Shown here in pieces: positions 21,779-35,485 of a DNA stretch of 64,000 nucleotides. Source of the stretch: Neurospora tetrasperma FGSC 2508 (lineage: Eukaryota; Ascomycota; Sordariomycetes; Sordariales; Sordariaceae); assembly GCF_000213175.1 (NCBI RefSeq), contig NW_009799103.1:2009833-2073832 (forward strand), in the 5' to 3' direction. The notes beneath the pieces are model-generated. The model saw only the letters and a program-made list of their open reading frames with translations, was not told the origin of the DNA and searched no databases. The position numbers and the translations under genes were made by a program. Numbering within the stretch: the first letter of the stretch is position 1; every line of letters begins with the position of its first letter.

Positions 21779-24700
21779 ATTGCCTATAACTTTACGTACG
21801 ACTATTATTTAGGGGGCAGCAATTAGCGCTATAATTAAAATAATAATAAAGGAGAATTTCAATTCAAATATAATTATTTAAAGAAATATTATTAAATTAT
21901 ATAAGAAGGGATTTATCGACCAGTATATCACTCCTACCCCTTTCTCTCTATTTTTCTACTTACTTTAGAACCTTAATATTAATTTTTCTTTTTTTTTTAT
22001 TAATTACGAATATTTATATTATATTAAGGCGGCTTCCCCCCTCCCCCCCTCCCTTCTATTAACGGCGCCCCTTCCTTACAAACTATATACAATTTAAAAT
22101 TGGGTAGCGGTTTTAGAAGTAAGGATAGATATAATAAAAGTAGGAGATGATTGTAAGAGAAAGATTTAAAAAAAAAGTAGAAAAGTTTAGAATTAATATC
22201 GCTCCCTTCTTTCCTTTTTATAGTCAATACTATTATTTTTTATATTTAATAATAAAATATTCAGCTAGACTATCGTTGGTAATAGCTAGGCTATATTTAA
22301 CTTTAAAAGAATTTAATATTATAGCGTTAATTATTATTTATAAAAGTTCCTACGTTTATTCTACCTATCCTACCTACTTTATTAATACTTTTCTATACCC
22401 TTTCTTCGTTTAGTAATATAAAATTTTCTCTATAAAATATTCTTTTTTATTATCGATTATAATAATTAGGGGTTGGGGGTTAGTAATAACTTACGCTAGT
22501 AGGGGATTATTTTAAGTATATTATAGAAAATCTATATAGAATTTATTAAAGACTTTAATAGTAAAATTAGTAAATTCTATAATGTATAGGTTAAAAACTC
22601 TTGAAATTATATATTTAGCGTAGACCTAATCTAATTCCTTTTTAGAGCGTTCAATTCTAAAATTTTCAATGTTCAATTATACTTTATTCTCCTCTTTAAA
22701 GACTTCGGCCGGTTAGTTTTTATAGTTTGTAAAGTATTCCTAACCCTATATTAGAATAGTTATTATTATTTAGTAAAAATCTATAATTTACTATAATTAT
22801 ATAACAAAACTTTTAACTCTCTTCTATAGGTCGGTAAATTCGGCTTCTATAGGTTAGGCTATAATACTTATAGGAGATTACAGATAGTAATTATAAGTAG
22901 CGAAGAACGGAAATATTCTAATTACGGTACTAATTCTATTATTAATTATTAATTGTATAGCGGGGTATTAGCGCTCCTAATTATTCTATACGTAATTTAC
23001 AAAAATTCTTGAAAATACTTACACCTCTTAATTTATATACTCTAACTTACTATCGGTTTACAGATAGAAGGCCGTACTTAATTACCACTTTATTCTAAGG
23101 AAGTTATGAAAGTATTTTTAAAAATTACTAATTTAATTAAAACCTCTATTACTAACAATAGACCGGGGCTAATTATAATAATATATAAAATATTATAGGA
23201 AAGTTTTAACGATCGCTCCTACTTCTATAGTAAATATAAACTCTAAAATTATTACTTTATTAAACCGGTCCTTAATAACCAAGAGGTTTACGTAGCTTCC
23301 TAAAGGTAGGAGGTTGGTAATAAAATCTATCTAAATATTTTTAAAGAACTAATTTAGGATCGGTAGTAATTTAAATAATCCTTTCTTCTATTTTTTTTAA
23401 TACTTTACCCTCCCGCAAGTATAGTAGTTCCTTATAAACCAACGAATATAAATACCTATTAACGGCCAGTAAAAATCTCTATTAATAGCATATATTATTC
23501 CTTCTCTCCTAGGGTAGCCGAGAACAATCGAATCGTATATCCCTTAAATAGCGTATATATATATAATATTCTTCTTTAAATCCTTTAAAGATATATAGAG
23601 GGTAATTACTTTAATAATAATTAGAGTTCCAAGGATTTAAACGTAACTTTAATAATATAACCTCCCTAAACTATCGACTAAATATTCTCTTAATTATACT
23701 TTTAAACCTTAAACTACAGTACGAAGGCTTCGGTCGCTATTAGCAATTATTTGGAAAATACTTTAATAGATTGTATTTTACTAGGCTATCTTTTCGTAGA
23801 ATTATTACAAATCCAAATTCTTAAATACTTTTACACCCTCCCTTACAATCATTAAAAAAACTACTATATAAATATAATTCTTAAGAGCCTTGTAATGAAT
23901 TAACTATATCTCCTTCACTTTTACATCTTTTCCGTTAGGCTTATCCTAATCCTACCAGAATAGAGTATTCGGTACTACGGTAAATTTGCCCGGGCGGTAT
24001 TGGATTTTAAAATTGAACTTCGAAAGAAATTTAACCTAATATACTTAACATTTAAAGAATTTTTACTTCTCTATAAAATATTTCAAGTTCCAGTAGTTAG
24101 TAACAATAACGAATTTCTTATGATTTTCAAATTTTACTAACTACTCCTCTAAATACCGTACAATTACTAATATCTCTTTATTATAAATAAAATAATTGTG
24201 TTTTACAAGGGTAAACTTTTAAAAGTAATATACAACCGTAGTTTTCTTACTATTATTCTCCTATATAAAGATAATACCGAACTTATAACTATTATAATTA
24301 GCTTTTAAGAACGTAAGTAAATTAGGATCCTATTGTATAAGGATAGGGACTTCTATAAAAAACATCTTTAACTATTAGATAAATAAAATTATATTTAATA
24401 GTCTATTTAAAGGGGACCCCCTTTCTTATAAACATAGTTAATAGTCTTATTACAAAGGAGAAATCTTTAATAAATATATAGTAGTAGTTAACAAAATTAA
24501 GGAAGTTCCTTACTCCCTTTTGTAACATTAAAACTTCCTAGTCTACAATCACTTTAATCTTTTCAGGGTCCACCTAAATACCTACACTTATAATAATACT
24601 AAAACAATAGTATTCTACATTCTTAATAACGAATTCGCACTTTTTAGAATCCAAATAGAGCTTAACTACAGCTAAACATTCTATTACTTTACAAACCTTC

Positions 24701-24983
24701 ACTAAGTAATTTTTCTTCGACCCTAATAAGAAAATTAGTACATTATTTAAATAAATTAAAGCGAAATGACTAAGGTAATCACCGAAAATACTATTAATAT
24801 ACTATTAGAAAGTTACTAAAACTCTTAATAGCCCGAATAGTATTACAAACTATCTAAATAGGTTGTACTACGTTCAAAAGGCTATCTTCCCTTCCTCTCC
24901 TTCAATTATACGAATTTTATAGAATACCTATACTATATTCAATTTAGTAAACTACTTTTACTTTGGCTATAATGTAGAAGGTC

Positions 24984-27900
24984 TGTTACAGGCATTACTG
25001 CCATGTTCCTATATATAGATAGAGGGTGCTGCACTGCATTAGTACAATCAGCTGTACAGCTGCCTAAGTATAGTACAGCAGTCACGTGCACACGTGCTGG
25101 GTCCGTGTACTGGACCCACACGGCGTGCCCTATATAGTTCTCGTGCGCATATAGGATTCTCTTCCTATTCTTCGTACAATAATTAAAGTTTTACCTTAGT
25201 GCTTGCTCGCGCCCCGTAATACTTTGTTATACCAACCTTCGCGTTAAAGCGCAATAAGTGATTTCGGTCGAACTAAGCTTAGTAAAGGTTAATACGGTAA
25301 TTTAGTTTACGTAAAATGTACTCTTTAGCGAATTATATCATTACTAACATCGAGCCGAGGGCTTTAAATATTAATATCAATAATTAATATCGATCCTAGA
25401 ATAGTAAGTAAGTACTTAGAATAACGAGGGCGTAATTATTATATTATATAATATATTAAGGAATATCTCTTTCTTTATTCCAATTATTGATAAATTCTTA
25501 ATTTAGTTGTGTACCTAGATAAAATGTCTGGCATTTAAAATTAAAATAGTTAAATCAATTTTACTATAATTTTCCTTTTATTACTCGAAGGCTTTAATAT
25601 ACTGTTTTTAATCTATAGCAACAACTCTAATATTAGCCTTCGAGTTTTACTTAATTTCGTAGAATAAGTTAGAGGATATAAGGAAATTATAAAACTTTTA
25701 TACTATTTCGATAAGAAGATTAAGCTGCTCGATGAAAATGTTATAGTCGAATAAGACAAATTTAGAGACTACGAGCGTAATACCGAGGCTTATATTAAGA
25801 AGACCGGTTAGGAGATAGGGCTAATCAATAATTGTATCAATTAGCTCGAGAATAGTAAAAAGTAGTTAGTAAATTAGTTGAAGGTTTTATAAAACTAATA
25901 TAACTAAGTCCTTAAGGATAATACTTTCTTAGAATATAAATTAGCAATCGCCGAGAAAGAGAAGGCTACTTATAAAAGTAATATAATTAAAATTATTATA
26001 AATGAAGAGATTAATTATTAGAATATCCTCTATTTATTGGATATAGTTAATACTATATTTAACAAAGTTAGAAAGGAATATAATAACGTCCGTATTGTAG
26101 TTAAAATTATATAAGAGGAGCTAATTAAAGTATAAAAGGAGAATAAAACCCTCTATGAAGATCTTTACTTAATAGGAAAGATTATTTATATTATTAAAAG
26201 TAATTTGAAGGAAGCCGAGGTAAAGAATAAATTTTAGGTTACGGTCGAGGATAATATAAAGAAGTTCCCTATGAACTAGGTAATAGCGTTCCTAGTAACA
26301 GTAGCCCTGGAGGATTAGGTAAGGGGATTGGCTTCGGCTCCGGTAGTATAGGCGGCAGTCTTAGCGATAGCGGCTTTAGAGGATTGGGTATAGGTTTCCC
26401 GGGTGTAGGCGGCAGTTTTAGCGATAGTAGCCCTAGAGGATTGAGTACAGGTTTCCCGGGTAAAGGCGGCGGTTTTGGAAGAGGAGGATTCCTTGGCGGA
26501 CTTGGAGGTCCCGGTGGTGGTAGAGGATTCTCTAGCGGATTTAGAAGTCCCGGCGGCGGTAGAGGAGTCTTTAATAGATTTAGAGGTCCTAGCGGCGGTA
26601 GTTTCCCTGGCGGCGGTAACTTTCCCGGCGGATTTGGAGGCCCCGGTGGATTTAGAGGCTTTAGCGGTGGCGCTTCTTTCCCTCCCCCTAATCCCTCGGG
26701 TAATTATTATTAAAGAGCACTTCCTAAGGATCCTAAATATTTTAACAGCGAGGAGATAGATATAATTAAACGCAATAACACTTATAAAGCTTAGGAATTA
26801 ATTATTTGTAACTATTAGTTAATAGATAAATACAAATTCCTTAACGAGCTATTTAAATTCTTCTATACTATATTTTATTTGAGCGGCGAGGCTAAGGTTA
26901 GTATTAGCGAATATTATTAGTTTATTTTGGATAACCCTTACTATTTAGTCTATTGGAAATAGAAGATAGGCGAGGAGTTTTTTAATTACTTAAATAAGCG
27001 TTATAAGTAGGGAGACTTTGTGGCTATTATAGAGAAAGAGTTGTTGAACTTTAAATAGATTAGTAAATACGCTAATTATAAGGACTTTGAGGCTAGATTT
27101 TTGTTATTAATAGATTGTTGCAATTACAATGCGGTTACTAAGGTCCGCCTCCTATATTAGAAGGTATTTAAATCCCTAATTAATTTAGTCTTTTACTATT
27201 ATATTTAATTAGAGTACAAAGATTGGAAAGGATAGTCGACCCTATTCTGCGGCATTTCCAAAATGTACATTAGAGCCTTGCTCTATAATAATAATTTTTA
27301 GATAATAGAGAATAATAATACTAGCAGTAGGAATAGTAGTAGTAATAATAATAAGTAGAAGGACCTTAATTCTATAGATATTAATTATATGAAATTTATA
27401 GAGATTTATAAAGATGTTCTATAGGAGCGCTACAATAAGGGTAATTATATAAATTACGGAAAGGGAAGGTATTTAGCTAAGGATTGTAGGAGTAATATTA
27501 ATTATAGTATTAGAGGTAAATAATTTAATTGTTTAGGCTTAGGTATTACTATACGTTAGATGTCTAGTACGGGAGTATTTATTATTAATTGCGCTATAGC
27601 GGATACAGCCAACCCGGCTTAGACGGTTCTAGCGGCCCTAGTTTCAATTCCGGTTCAAACTCCCGTTGTACTTGCTTAGTAAGGAAATAGTAAACCTTAG
27701 GGTTATATCGCGCCCTGGGGTATTTAGGAGTATAAAGAGGAAAGATAGGGATAAATAGATTGAATATTCACGCTCTTAATTATTGGAGGATAGAGTTATT
27801 TAAATTGAATAGTTTAGAATTCTATAAATAGAATACAACCCTTCTTTCTACATAATTTTTAGTATTTTTAGTATAATAATGAAGTAGAATGCGTATCGCT

Positions 27901-28592
27901 AGTAGATTTGGGATATTCGGGAAAAATATTTATTAATCAATTATTTGCCGAAAAAGTATATTTAAAATTTAAACTATTAGAAAAACTAAGACTACTATAT
28001 TTAGTAGACAGTATTTTTAAAGAATAGGTAAATTAGTACGTAGAAGCTACAATGCGTATTAATAATTATAAAGAAATAATTAGATTTTTTATAGTGAATT
28101 TGGTAGAAGATTACCCTATTATTTTAGGATGGTTGTAGTTATAGTTCTACAATCTAGATATTGATTGGGTGTTTAATAGAGTAATATAAAATATTAAATA
28201 TATAGGGATATATATAAACTAACCGCTAGAAATAGTAGTGCTCCTAATAAATCCTGGAAATATTAAAGATTTTAATTAGGGACTTAAGGAGGAATATAGT
28301 TGTGGAGATAAATCCGAAGTTGAAGATGAACCCGACGAGGAATTTAGGAATGGAAATCTCCTTAGTTGGATAGCTAATATTACGAAAGCCCTTAGGGGAA
28401 GTTAGGCTATAATAATGGAAACCCCGTCCCTATTAGCCTATGTAAATAAATTCGAAGAATTATTTAGACTAGAAAGGAAGCCCGTACTAAAAAAATAAGG
28501 ATATGAGTTAAGACTATTGGAGGACGAAGGGTTTGGACGATACTATAATTAGAGTGAATTAGACGTACTATATTCTAACCTTTCGAACTTAT
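24984..28592 (+). mobile_element. Gypsy-type LTR retrotransposon F2, left part
   Basis: A 238-base LTR (24984-25221) matches the F1 LTRs, here on the plus strand. The internal part runs from a coiled-coil-like gag start (about 25590-26250), through a Gly-rich gag tail (26290-26712) and a zinc-knuckle-like stretch (about 27400-27510), to a retropepsin-like region near 27870-28140. It stops at 28592 where the A' element starts. The right end is outside the window. Broken by many RIP changes, though the Gly-rich tail keeps high GC. Confidence 0.8.
26290..26712 (+). repeat. Gly/Phe-rich low-complexity tail of F gag
   Basis: GGxGG-type repeats with GFxGxGG and FSSGF steps, GC-rich against AT-rich surroundings. 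The same tail is found on the minus strand of F1 at 19650-19960. The Pro/Leu-rich frame on the opposite strand of F1 (19620-20039) is only its antisense reading. Confidence 0.7.
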
Positions 28593-30596
28593 TATAATGG
28601 GTCTGCCAGAGTATTGCACAGCGAGCAGTCGTGTGTGGTTGAAATGCTATATTTAATAAGGAGAGTAAGAGAAGAAAGACTATATTAGAAGGGTGCAATT
28701 GAAAGAAGGTTTTATAGTTGAGCGTACGGGCTAAGCAAACATATAGACCCGACCAATTAAGAGGTTCGTATCCTTATCGATACAGTTAACCCGCTTTAGC
28801 AAATTTAGTAAAGCCGAGTCTTTAATCTTAGGCGCTAACCCTATAATATTACCCCCCTACTCCCCCTTAGGGAGCGCGCTCCACTATACTAGAAAATACT
28901 TTACTAAATATACGAAGAAATAATTAAAATCCCTTATAACCGCTCCCTATTAAATTACCTAACTAAATAGGTACGAATAATAATACTAGAAAAGAAAAAT
29001 CTCTCTATTTAAATTCCTAAATAAATATTGTATAATTCCCTACCCTCTACCCGAATCGGTAATTAATATACCCGCCGTTACCCTTATAGAATTACGCCCT
29101 ATAGCCGTAGGTACTAAAATTTAATTAGGGGATATTTTTAGACCTTATTTATTTAGGAACTTCTTCTACTGTATTGTAAATTTATACCCGGTTAATAATT
29201 AGAATTCAAATTATTACCCAATACTTTATATCGCTCTACTTCTCTTATTAATAGGAACTATTATACTATTATAATTTTTATAATCCCCTTATTAAGGAGT
29301 AACTTTAATAAGTCCTTATATTTATAAAATATAACGTTTACTACCCTCTAACGGTTATATATTTATAATAAATATTATTAATACAATTAAGCGGTAAGGG
29401 GTATTATATAGTAGATTTATTACCTATTTAATTAGTAGAAAGTATATTTAGTAAATTATTAGAGGTTCCTCCTTTTAAACGTAGTAGTACTTCCTTACCC
29501 CTAATATTTTTAAATAATTCTTAGTCCGAATTTTCTCCCCCTTCGGTATCGCTATTATAACCGTTTAAACCCTCACCGAATTATAGTCGGACTATATTTA
29601 TCTTCAAAGTCCAAGGGCACTTCTTAAATTAATACGACTTACTGCCGTAATTAATATATTTACTTTCTTTCTTCTATTTATTCTTTTACTTCTAGGATAT
29701 ATTATTATTCCCCTTTATTTTTATTAAAATAGTAAAATTAATAGAAGTATCTATAGGATTATTAGTATTATCTTTAACCGGGTACTTCGATAATAAAGCG
29801 AAGAGAAAAGAATTACTATTAAAACGGCGAAGGTAATTTAGTAGTAAGGAATATTATTTAGGTATATTAGTTTAATTAAATAAATATTACTTCTAATTGT
29901 TATTTAAAGTAATAATAAATTAATTAACTTTGGTAGTATTAAATTAGGAATTTATATAGGCGTAGTATAATACCTCTTTAAAGCGGGCAATAAAGGCCGC
30001 TATAAATTCCTTAGAGCCGGATCTCTAATATAGTTAATATAATTCCTAATTAGCCCTCTTTACTATATTAGGGTTTCCGTATATAAGTTTAAACTTCTTA
30101 ATAAATTTTTAGAGAGATTGTAGTATAGCGGCGAAAACGATAAATAGTTTCTTAATAGCGGGCAATAAGTAAGCAAGCAAATATTAAAATTATACTTCTA
30201 AATCGCTAATAGCGAAACTATCTACGTAAAATTTAGCTTATACGTTTAAAATCTATATTTCAAAGTCCTTTTTACTCCCTAAAAATTTATTGAAGGTAGG
30301 GAAGACCGGCTTCCAGGTAGCTAGCGAAGTTTTAAAGGCGGTGAATTCGCTAAATATAGCCTCAAAGGCAATACTAAACTATTATAAGCGTTCTTAAAGA
30401 TCCTAGGACTAAGGGATTATTAGCACTATTATTATAGATAGAGGAAATTCTTCGGGCGTACCTACGAAAAGTTAATAATAGTATTAATTTAAAAAGAGGG
30501 TCAAATATAATATAACGGGTCTACTAGAGTATTGCATAGCGAATAACCGTATGTAGTTGAAATACTATATTTAATAAAGAGAGTAAGAGAAGAAAG
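28593..30596 (-). mobile_element. Family A LTR element, minus strand (A'), cut by element G
   Basis: The LTR at 28593-28848 (256 bases) and its polypurine tract (28849-28880) mark the 3' end of a minus-strand A element. Internal sequence follows to 30510, with the gag-type region on the minus strand at about 30400-29850, and then the first 86 bases of the second LTR (30511-30596), interrupted by G at 30597. The internal length of about 1.66 kb equals that of A1 and no pol region is present. Broken by RIP. Confidence 0.8.
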
Positions 30597-30769
30597 TGTT
30601 GGTGGGTCCCGGGCATTCACTGGGCTGGGCACAGCCCAGTCCCCACTCTGTGCCCTGCCCAGACCGCACCACATCTAGCCTTCCAGACTCCGCCAGTCTC
30701 CCTCTCTCTTCTTCTCTATAGTACTTAATTAATTGTATCTAACCGTTTGATTTCGTTAGTGATCTCACA
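30597..30769 (+). repeat. Left LTR of Copia element G
   Basis: 173 bases, TG...CA, GC-rich and little altered by RIP, which fits a repeat too short to be a RIP target on its own. Confidence 0.75.
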
Positions 30770-30781
30770 GGTTATGAGCCC
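30770..30781 (+). promoter_or_regulatory. Primer-binding site, initiator-tRNA half-molecule type
   Basis: GGTTATGAGCCC directly follows the LTR. It is the complement of the anticodon stem-loop of eukaryotic initiator Met-tRNA (GGGCUCAUAACC), the primer used by copia-like elements that prime from a cleaved half tRNA and not from the tRNA 3' end. Confidence 0.8.
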
Positions 30782-32029
30782 TCTCTAACCTTCCCTATAA
30801 TCGCATCTTCAAGCGCATCGTCAACTTCATCAAGGCGCTGCAGCACCGGGTCTACAAGCCATCGCAACCTTCGTTTGTTTGACGATTCGCCAAATCGCCC
30901 GTAAGCTTCCCTGCTATATGAAGATTCTCGCTAATATTGTTGTACAACGAGTCCATCGAATTAGTTATCGATTCTATCAATTTTATTATCGAACTAAGCG
31001 ATTCTACTATTAGATTAATCAAATTAATCAGTAGTTAGTCTAGTAACTCCTACTCCCCTTCTCTTTCAAACACGCGACACCTTCAACAATAATTCAACTA
31101 CCACCAATATATCGAACCCTCCTATGCCAACTACGACTACTAGTTTATCGCTAATTCCCCTATTTAGTGACTAGAATATCGCCGACTAGCATCAGGGACT
31201 TATAGCCGAATTTAATTGCTTTTAATTCGCCGAATACATTTTTAAAATAATCGAGGAACCCGACAAAGCAATAAAACCCGAAAAGTATAATACCTAATAG
31301 ACTAAATGTACTAATACTAACAAAATCCTACTCTCTACTCTTAAAAACCCCGCCGTTATCACTATTTTAAACATCAACGGATGGGATAGAACCGGTAGAA
31401 ATCCTAAGGTTACGTATAATTTTATTTAATTTTATATCGCCTGTATTATTAACGAAGTTTGTAGTAAAATTCTTATTAAATATTTAACTATTAAATACAC
31501 TAACTTCAATACTATAGCTTCTTTCCTTACCTATTATACCTTATTCTATAAATATATTAAAGATACTAAATTCAAAGTTAATAAAGACTTTGAAGTTACC
31601 TTCCTTTATAATACTATAAAGGATACTTACCCCATTAATACTAAATATTAGGCAACTGCTTTAAAAGACGGCGACCTTAATACCGGTTCCTTCTTAGTTA
31701 AATTTAGTAATATTAGCAATGTAGAGTCCCGTACTAGTATTAATATTAATATCTAGAAATCAACCAACAACAGCAACAATACTAAGAAGAACAATAATAA
31801 TAGTAGCTCGGCCGACAAAAAAAAGGATAACAAGAGAATCGACTATACTAATTACACTAAGAAGATCTATACCAATTAAAAGTACGTATCCTATAGCCAC
31901 TATATTAATAAAGCGGCAGACGCCTATTAAGTCTGCTACCCCGAGAAGGCGCCCGATATTTAGAGGCCTAAAAAAGAAATATTAATTAAGAAAGCCGCTG
32001 CCGCCGCCGCTAATACTTGTACTAATACC

Positions 32030-32354
32030 TGTCACGGGGCTGGCGCCCAGGGGTGTTTGCCTGGCTGGCACTCATGTAAGCCAGGCATACCTTCTGGTTG
32101 GGTGCACTGGCCAATCGGCTGTCGGCAGCCGTCTTGGCGCCGGATGCACTGCGTGCCATTGGGTGCATCCCTCGGGAGCCGCACGGGCTATATTTCTGGC
32201 CTTGGCATTTCTAGCACCTTCGATGACTACGCTTTTCGTGTATTTAGCTGGAAGCTCTGTGCCTTACTGGCACAGACTTCCCTCTTCCTCTATATCGGTT
32301 ATTTCAAACTCTTTTCAAGGCCTACCTGCGTGCATACCTCGCAGATCCCTTACA
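32030..32354 (+). repeat. Solo LTR of family B, nested in G
   Basis: 325 bases with perfect duplication ATACC (32025-32029, 32355-32359). It is nearly the same as 21453-21778 and GC-rich. Confidence 0.92.
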
Positions 32355-35104
32355 ATACCCTCGCTAATAATACTTCTACTAACCTAACCACTCCCGCTAC
32401 TACTACTAACTCTACTTTATTGTATAGAAGTAGAATATTTATAGGTATAACTAGTATAGGTAGTAGTATAGATTTTTGCTAGAGCCCTTAACCGACGCTA
32501 TTAAGCGTCTTAATGATATTTGGAGTAGTTAATTAATCGATTATCAACTTCAACTTCAATATACCTACAGTAATTTCGCCCAAGTCTAATAAACTCCAAA
32601 GTAGTATTAATAACCAAACAACATTCGAAATTTAATTATTTATAATTTTAATTATATAAATAATATCTTTAACTACTTTAAATAGTTTATAGATATACAA
32701 CCACTTCCTTATTTAACCGTTTATACGGTAGGCAACAGAACTTCGACTTATACCTACTATATTGGTACCGTCGAATTAACTATAACTATTTTGAATAATA
32801 TAATTGTTAAGGTTAGAATTAAAGATTGTATTCATAGTCCTTCTACCCTAGCGAATCTATTAATAATAAGAAGTCTTCTTAATAACAATATAATTTAGGA
32901 TACAAAGTCCAACCAGATATTAATATATAGTAAAATTACAGTATAGTATAAATAGATTAACGGCCTTCTAGTCCTTTTAATATATACCCAACAAGACTTT
33001 CCCTAAAATACTCGCTACGCTATAATAGCTTCAATTAACTACTCGATAATACACCGTCGCTTTATATACGTAGGTAAAGACTAAATTCTCAAAACTTATA
33101 AAACGGCCAGTATTAAACTGAGTAATACCCAAGACTATTTTTGTAAAGTATACGTTAAAGTAAAAGCCTATAATATAATCCCTAAAATAACTAATAAAGT
33201 AATAACTCCAACCATTAGCTTATATCTGCATTAATGTCGTTTCCTATACTTTAATTAGCTACAAAGGATATAAGTATATAATCTACTTTATCGATCGAGT
33301 TACCAGCTTTCACTGGGCGAGGTTTATAGTTAATAAGGGTGATGCCTTTGTACAAAACAAAGAGTTCAAGAAGTGGGTTAAGCTTCAAAGCGGTAGGCTC
33401 AGAATAAGGGCATTTAATTTTAACGGTAGTCTAGAGTTTGGCTTTAGTACTAAAGAATTTCAATATAGTAAAATCGTTGAATAAGTACATATAGAAGGCG
33501 TAGAGCTCTTAAAGTTAATACCCTATACCCTATAGATACAAAGAAAGATCGAGTGATTTAGTACTATTATTATACAATGTACTAGGGCTTTAATAATAGA
33601 TCTGAATATCCTAGAGCATTTATAGCCTTTTATAGCTAATTATATCGTTAGAGTACTCAACCTTCTCCCTTCTAAAATTAACGTTGGAGGTAAGAGCCTA
33701 TAGGAATTACTCGCTAAGGCGGCCAATTTCCCAAACAAAATCAAACAGCCGTATCTTAAGTACTTAAAGTCTTATTTCTATAGGGTTTATTATTTTATTA
33801 AGCCAAAAAAGAGACTACAAGGCGATAAATTTCGTACTAGAGTACAGAAGGGTTATTTTATTAGCTCTAACGATATTTACAACCGTACTATATTCATTTG
33901 CAATCCCTATACTAGTGAGATCGTTAGAGCCAATATAGTAACCTTTCTTAAAGAAGACCTAGTTAATTATAAGGATCTAGTCTATAATAATTACAACAAC
34001 GTTATTAAAAACTAGATTATCTTTTTAGACTAGATAATAAATAAAATTAACAAAGTTGTAAATAGCGGTTACTAGATTTAGGTTAAAGTAGATAGTACAA
34101 TTCCACAGCCATATTTACAAAAACATAAATTACCCTAATATAAAATTAAAAAGATATAAGAGACAATAATTATACTACTACTCTCGCTAGAAGTTACTCT
34201 AGCGCCAGGAAATCCAATTACCGCGACTGCTCAAATCACCTCAACTACTCCAACAACTACAATAATTCCCCCGAATACTCCAGTCAATACAGTACTAGTA
34301 TCTTTAATACCGACCCTGACTCTAGTACTAGAATCCTCAACGACGACAAAGACAACTCTATCTCTAACGCCCTTATTACTAAATCTATTCTAATATTAAC
34401 TTTTCAATTTACTAATTAGAGAGACAATTGAATATAATAATAATCTTCTTAATTTTGAAAATCTTAACAAAGAAGACCCTATACCCCGCGATTAATACAA
34501 CCGTAATTACTACGATTCTAATAAATTAATTATATATACTACTCTAAGTACCCTGCTGCCTAATACTCTTCAATAACCCGCTTCAACCGTTCGACTACTA
34601 CCGATAGGCACACCGAACCCTTCTCGTACGCAATGATATACCCTATCGCTAGTATTGCGAATTAGTAAATTGCAATTTCAACCAAAGACGAATTCGGAGT
34701 AACAAACCTCGAATTCGGACCCTCCAATCTCGAATTCGGGCCCTACAATAAACCAGTCAGACCCTACAAATTAACAATCTACTCAAGTACAGCCAAGACA
34801 GGGAAGTTAATCCTCTAGGTCTAATATACAAGTATTACACTCAGAAGTAAGTGAAGGCAAACCTTATTGCTCTATAGCCAAGCTACTAAACTTTAAATAT
34901 AATATTCAACGGGCAAAAGATAATAATAGCAATATTATTTAAAACTTAGTCAAATTACCGAATAATTTCCACGGCACAGTAGAGGGACGTTTAATAAAAC
35001 GTACAATACCCGTATACTACCTTACTACCGTTAAAGTTAATTATAATATAGCAGCTATCGCCGCTAGCAAAACTCAATAATTTATCCCTAAGAATTACCG
35101 AATT

Positions 35105-35485
35105 TGTGACGGCGCCGGTCCAGCCATGCCGCCATACCCGCCATACCCCCATGGAAGGACCGGTGTCGCGAAGTGCCGGAAGGTGCTACGAAGGTTGGAG
35201 GAATGAGTGACATGGACGGATCGCGCTAAGGCTGGCCCAGACAGGCACTAGGCCCATTAAAGGTGTTAGCTCTTGTTTGTTATATAGGTGAAGGGGGATA
35301 CGAGTAAAGGGATTAATTATTAATAACCCGTATATAGGTCCTGCTATTGCTTATATATTAGGGTATTTATTTGGGTTTACAATGCTTATACTTAGTTTTC
35401 TTCTTCTTCTTCTCCTTATTTAAAATCTTCTATTATAAATAGTATTTTAGCCCTACCTTCGATTTCCCTATTTTATACCCTTGTA
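35105..35485 (+). repeat. Left LTR of H
   Basis: 381 bases starting TGTGACGGCGCCGG. Less RIP-altered at its start than the right LTR. Contains a TTCTTCTTCTTCTCC tract. Confidence 0.88.

Larger units (their letters stand above)
12027..24983 (-). mobile_element. Gypsy-type LTR retrotransposon, minus strand, family C (left part, with nested elements)
   Basis: An LTR of about 203 bases (12027-12229) is followed by a long polypyrimidine stretch (12230-12262), the minus-strand polypurine tract, so this is the 3' end of a minus-strand element. After the nested F1 (12985-21317) and the B solo LTR (21453-21778), the element continues to 24983 with, on the minus strand from right to left, a reverse transcriptase part (about 24983-24400), RNase H (about 24350-23950) and integrase (about 23750-22450). 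It stops at the F2 LTR, inside the RT region, so the gag end and the other LTR are outside the window. Broken by dozens of RIP changes. Confidence 0.7.

Noticed and set aside
21567-21812. Cys/Leu-rich frame resembling a secreted protein, repeated at 32057-32482
   Set aside because: Lies within B solo LTRs and runs over their ends; not a gene.
24984-25221. F LTR at 24984 as the partner of 21080-21317 in one inverted pair
   Set aside because: Opposite orientation, no matching duplication; 12985-13222 pairs with 21080-21317 instead.
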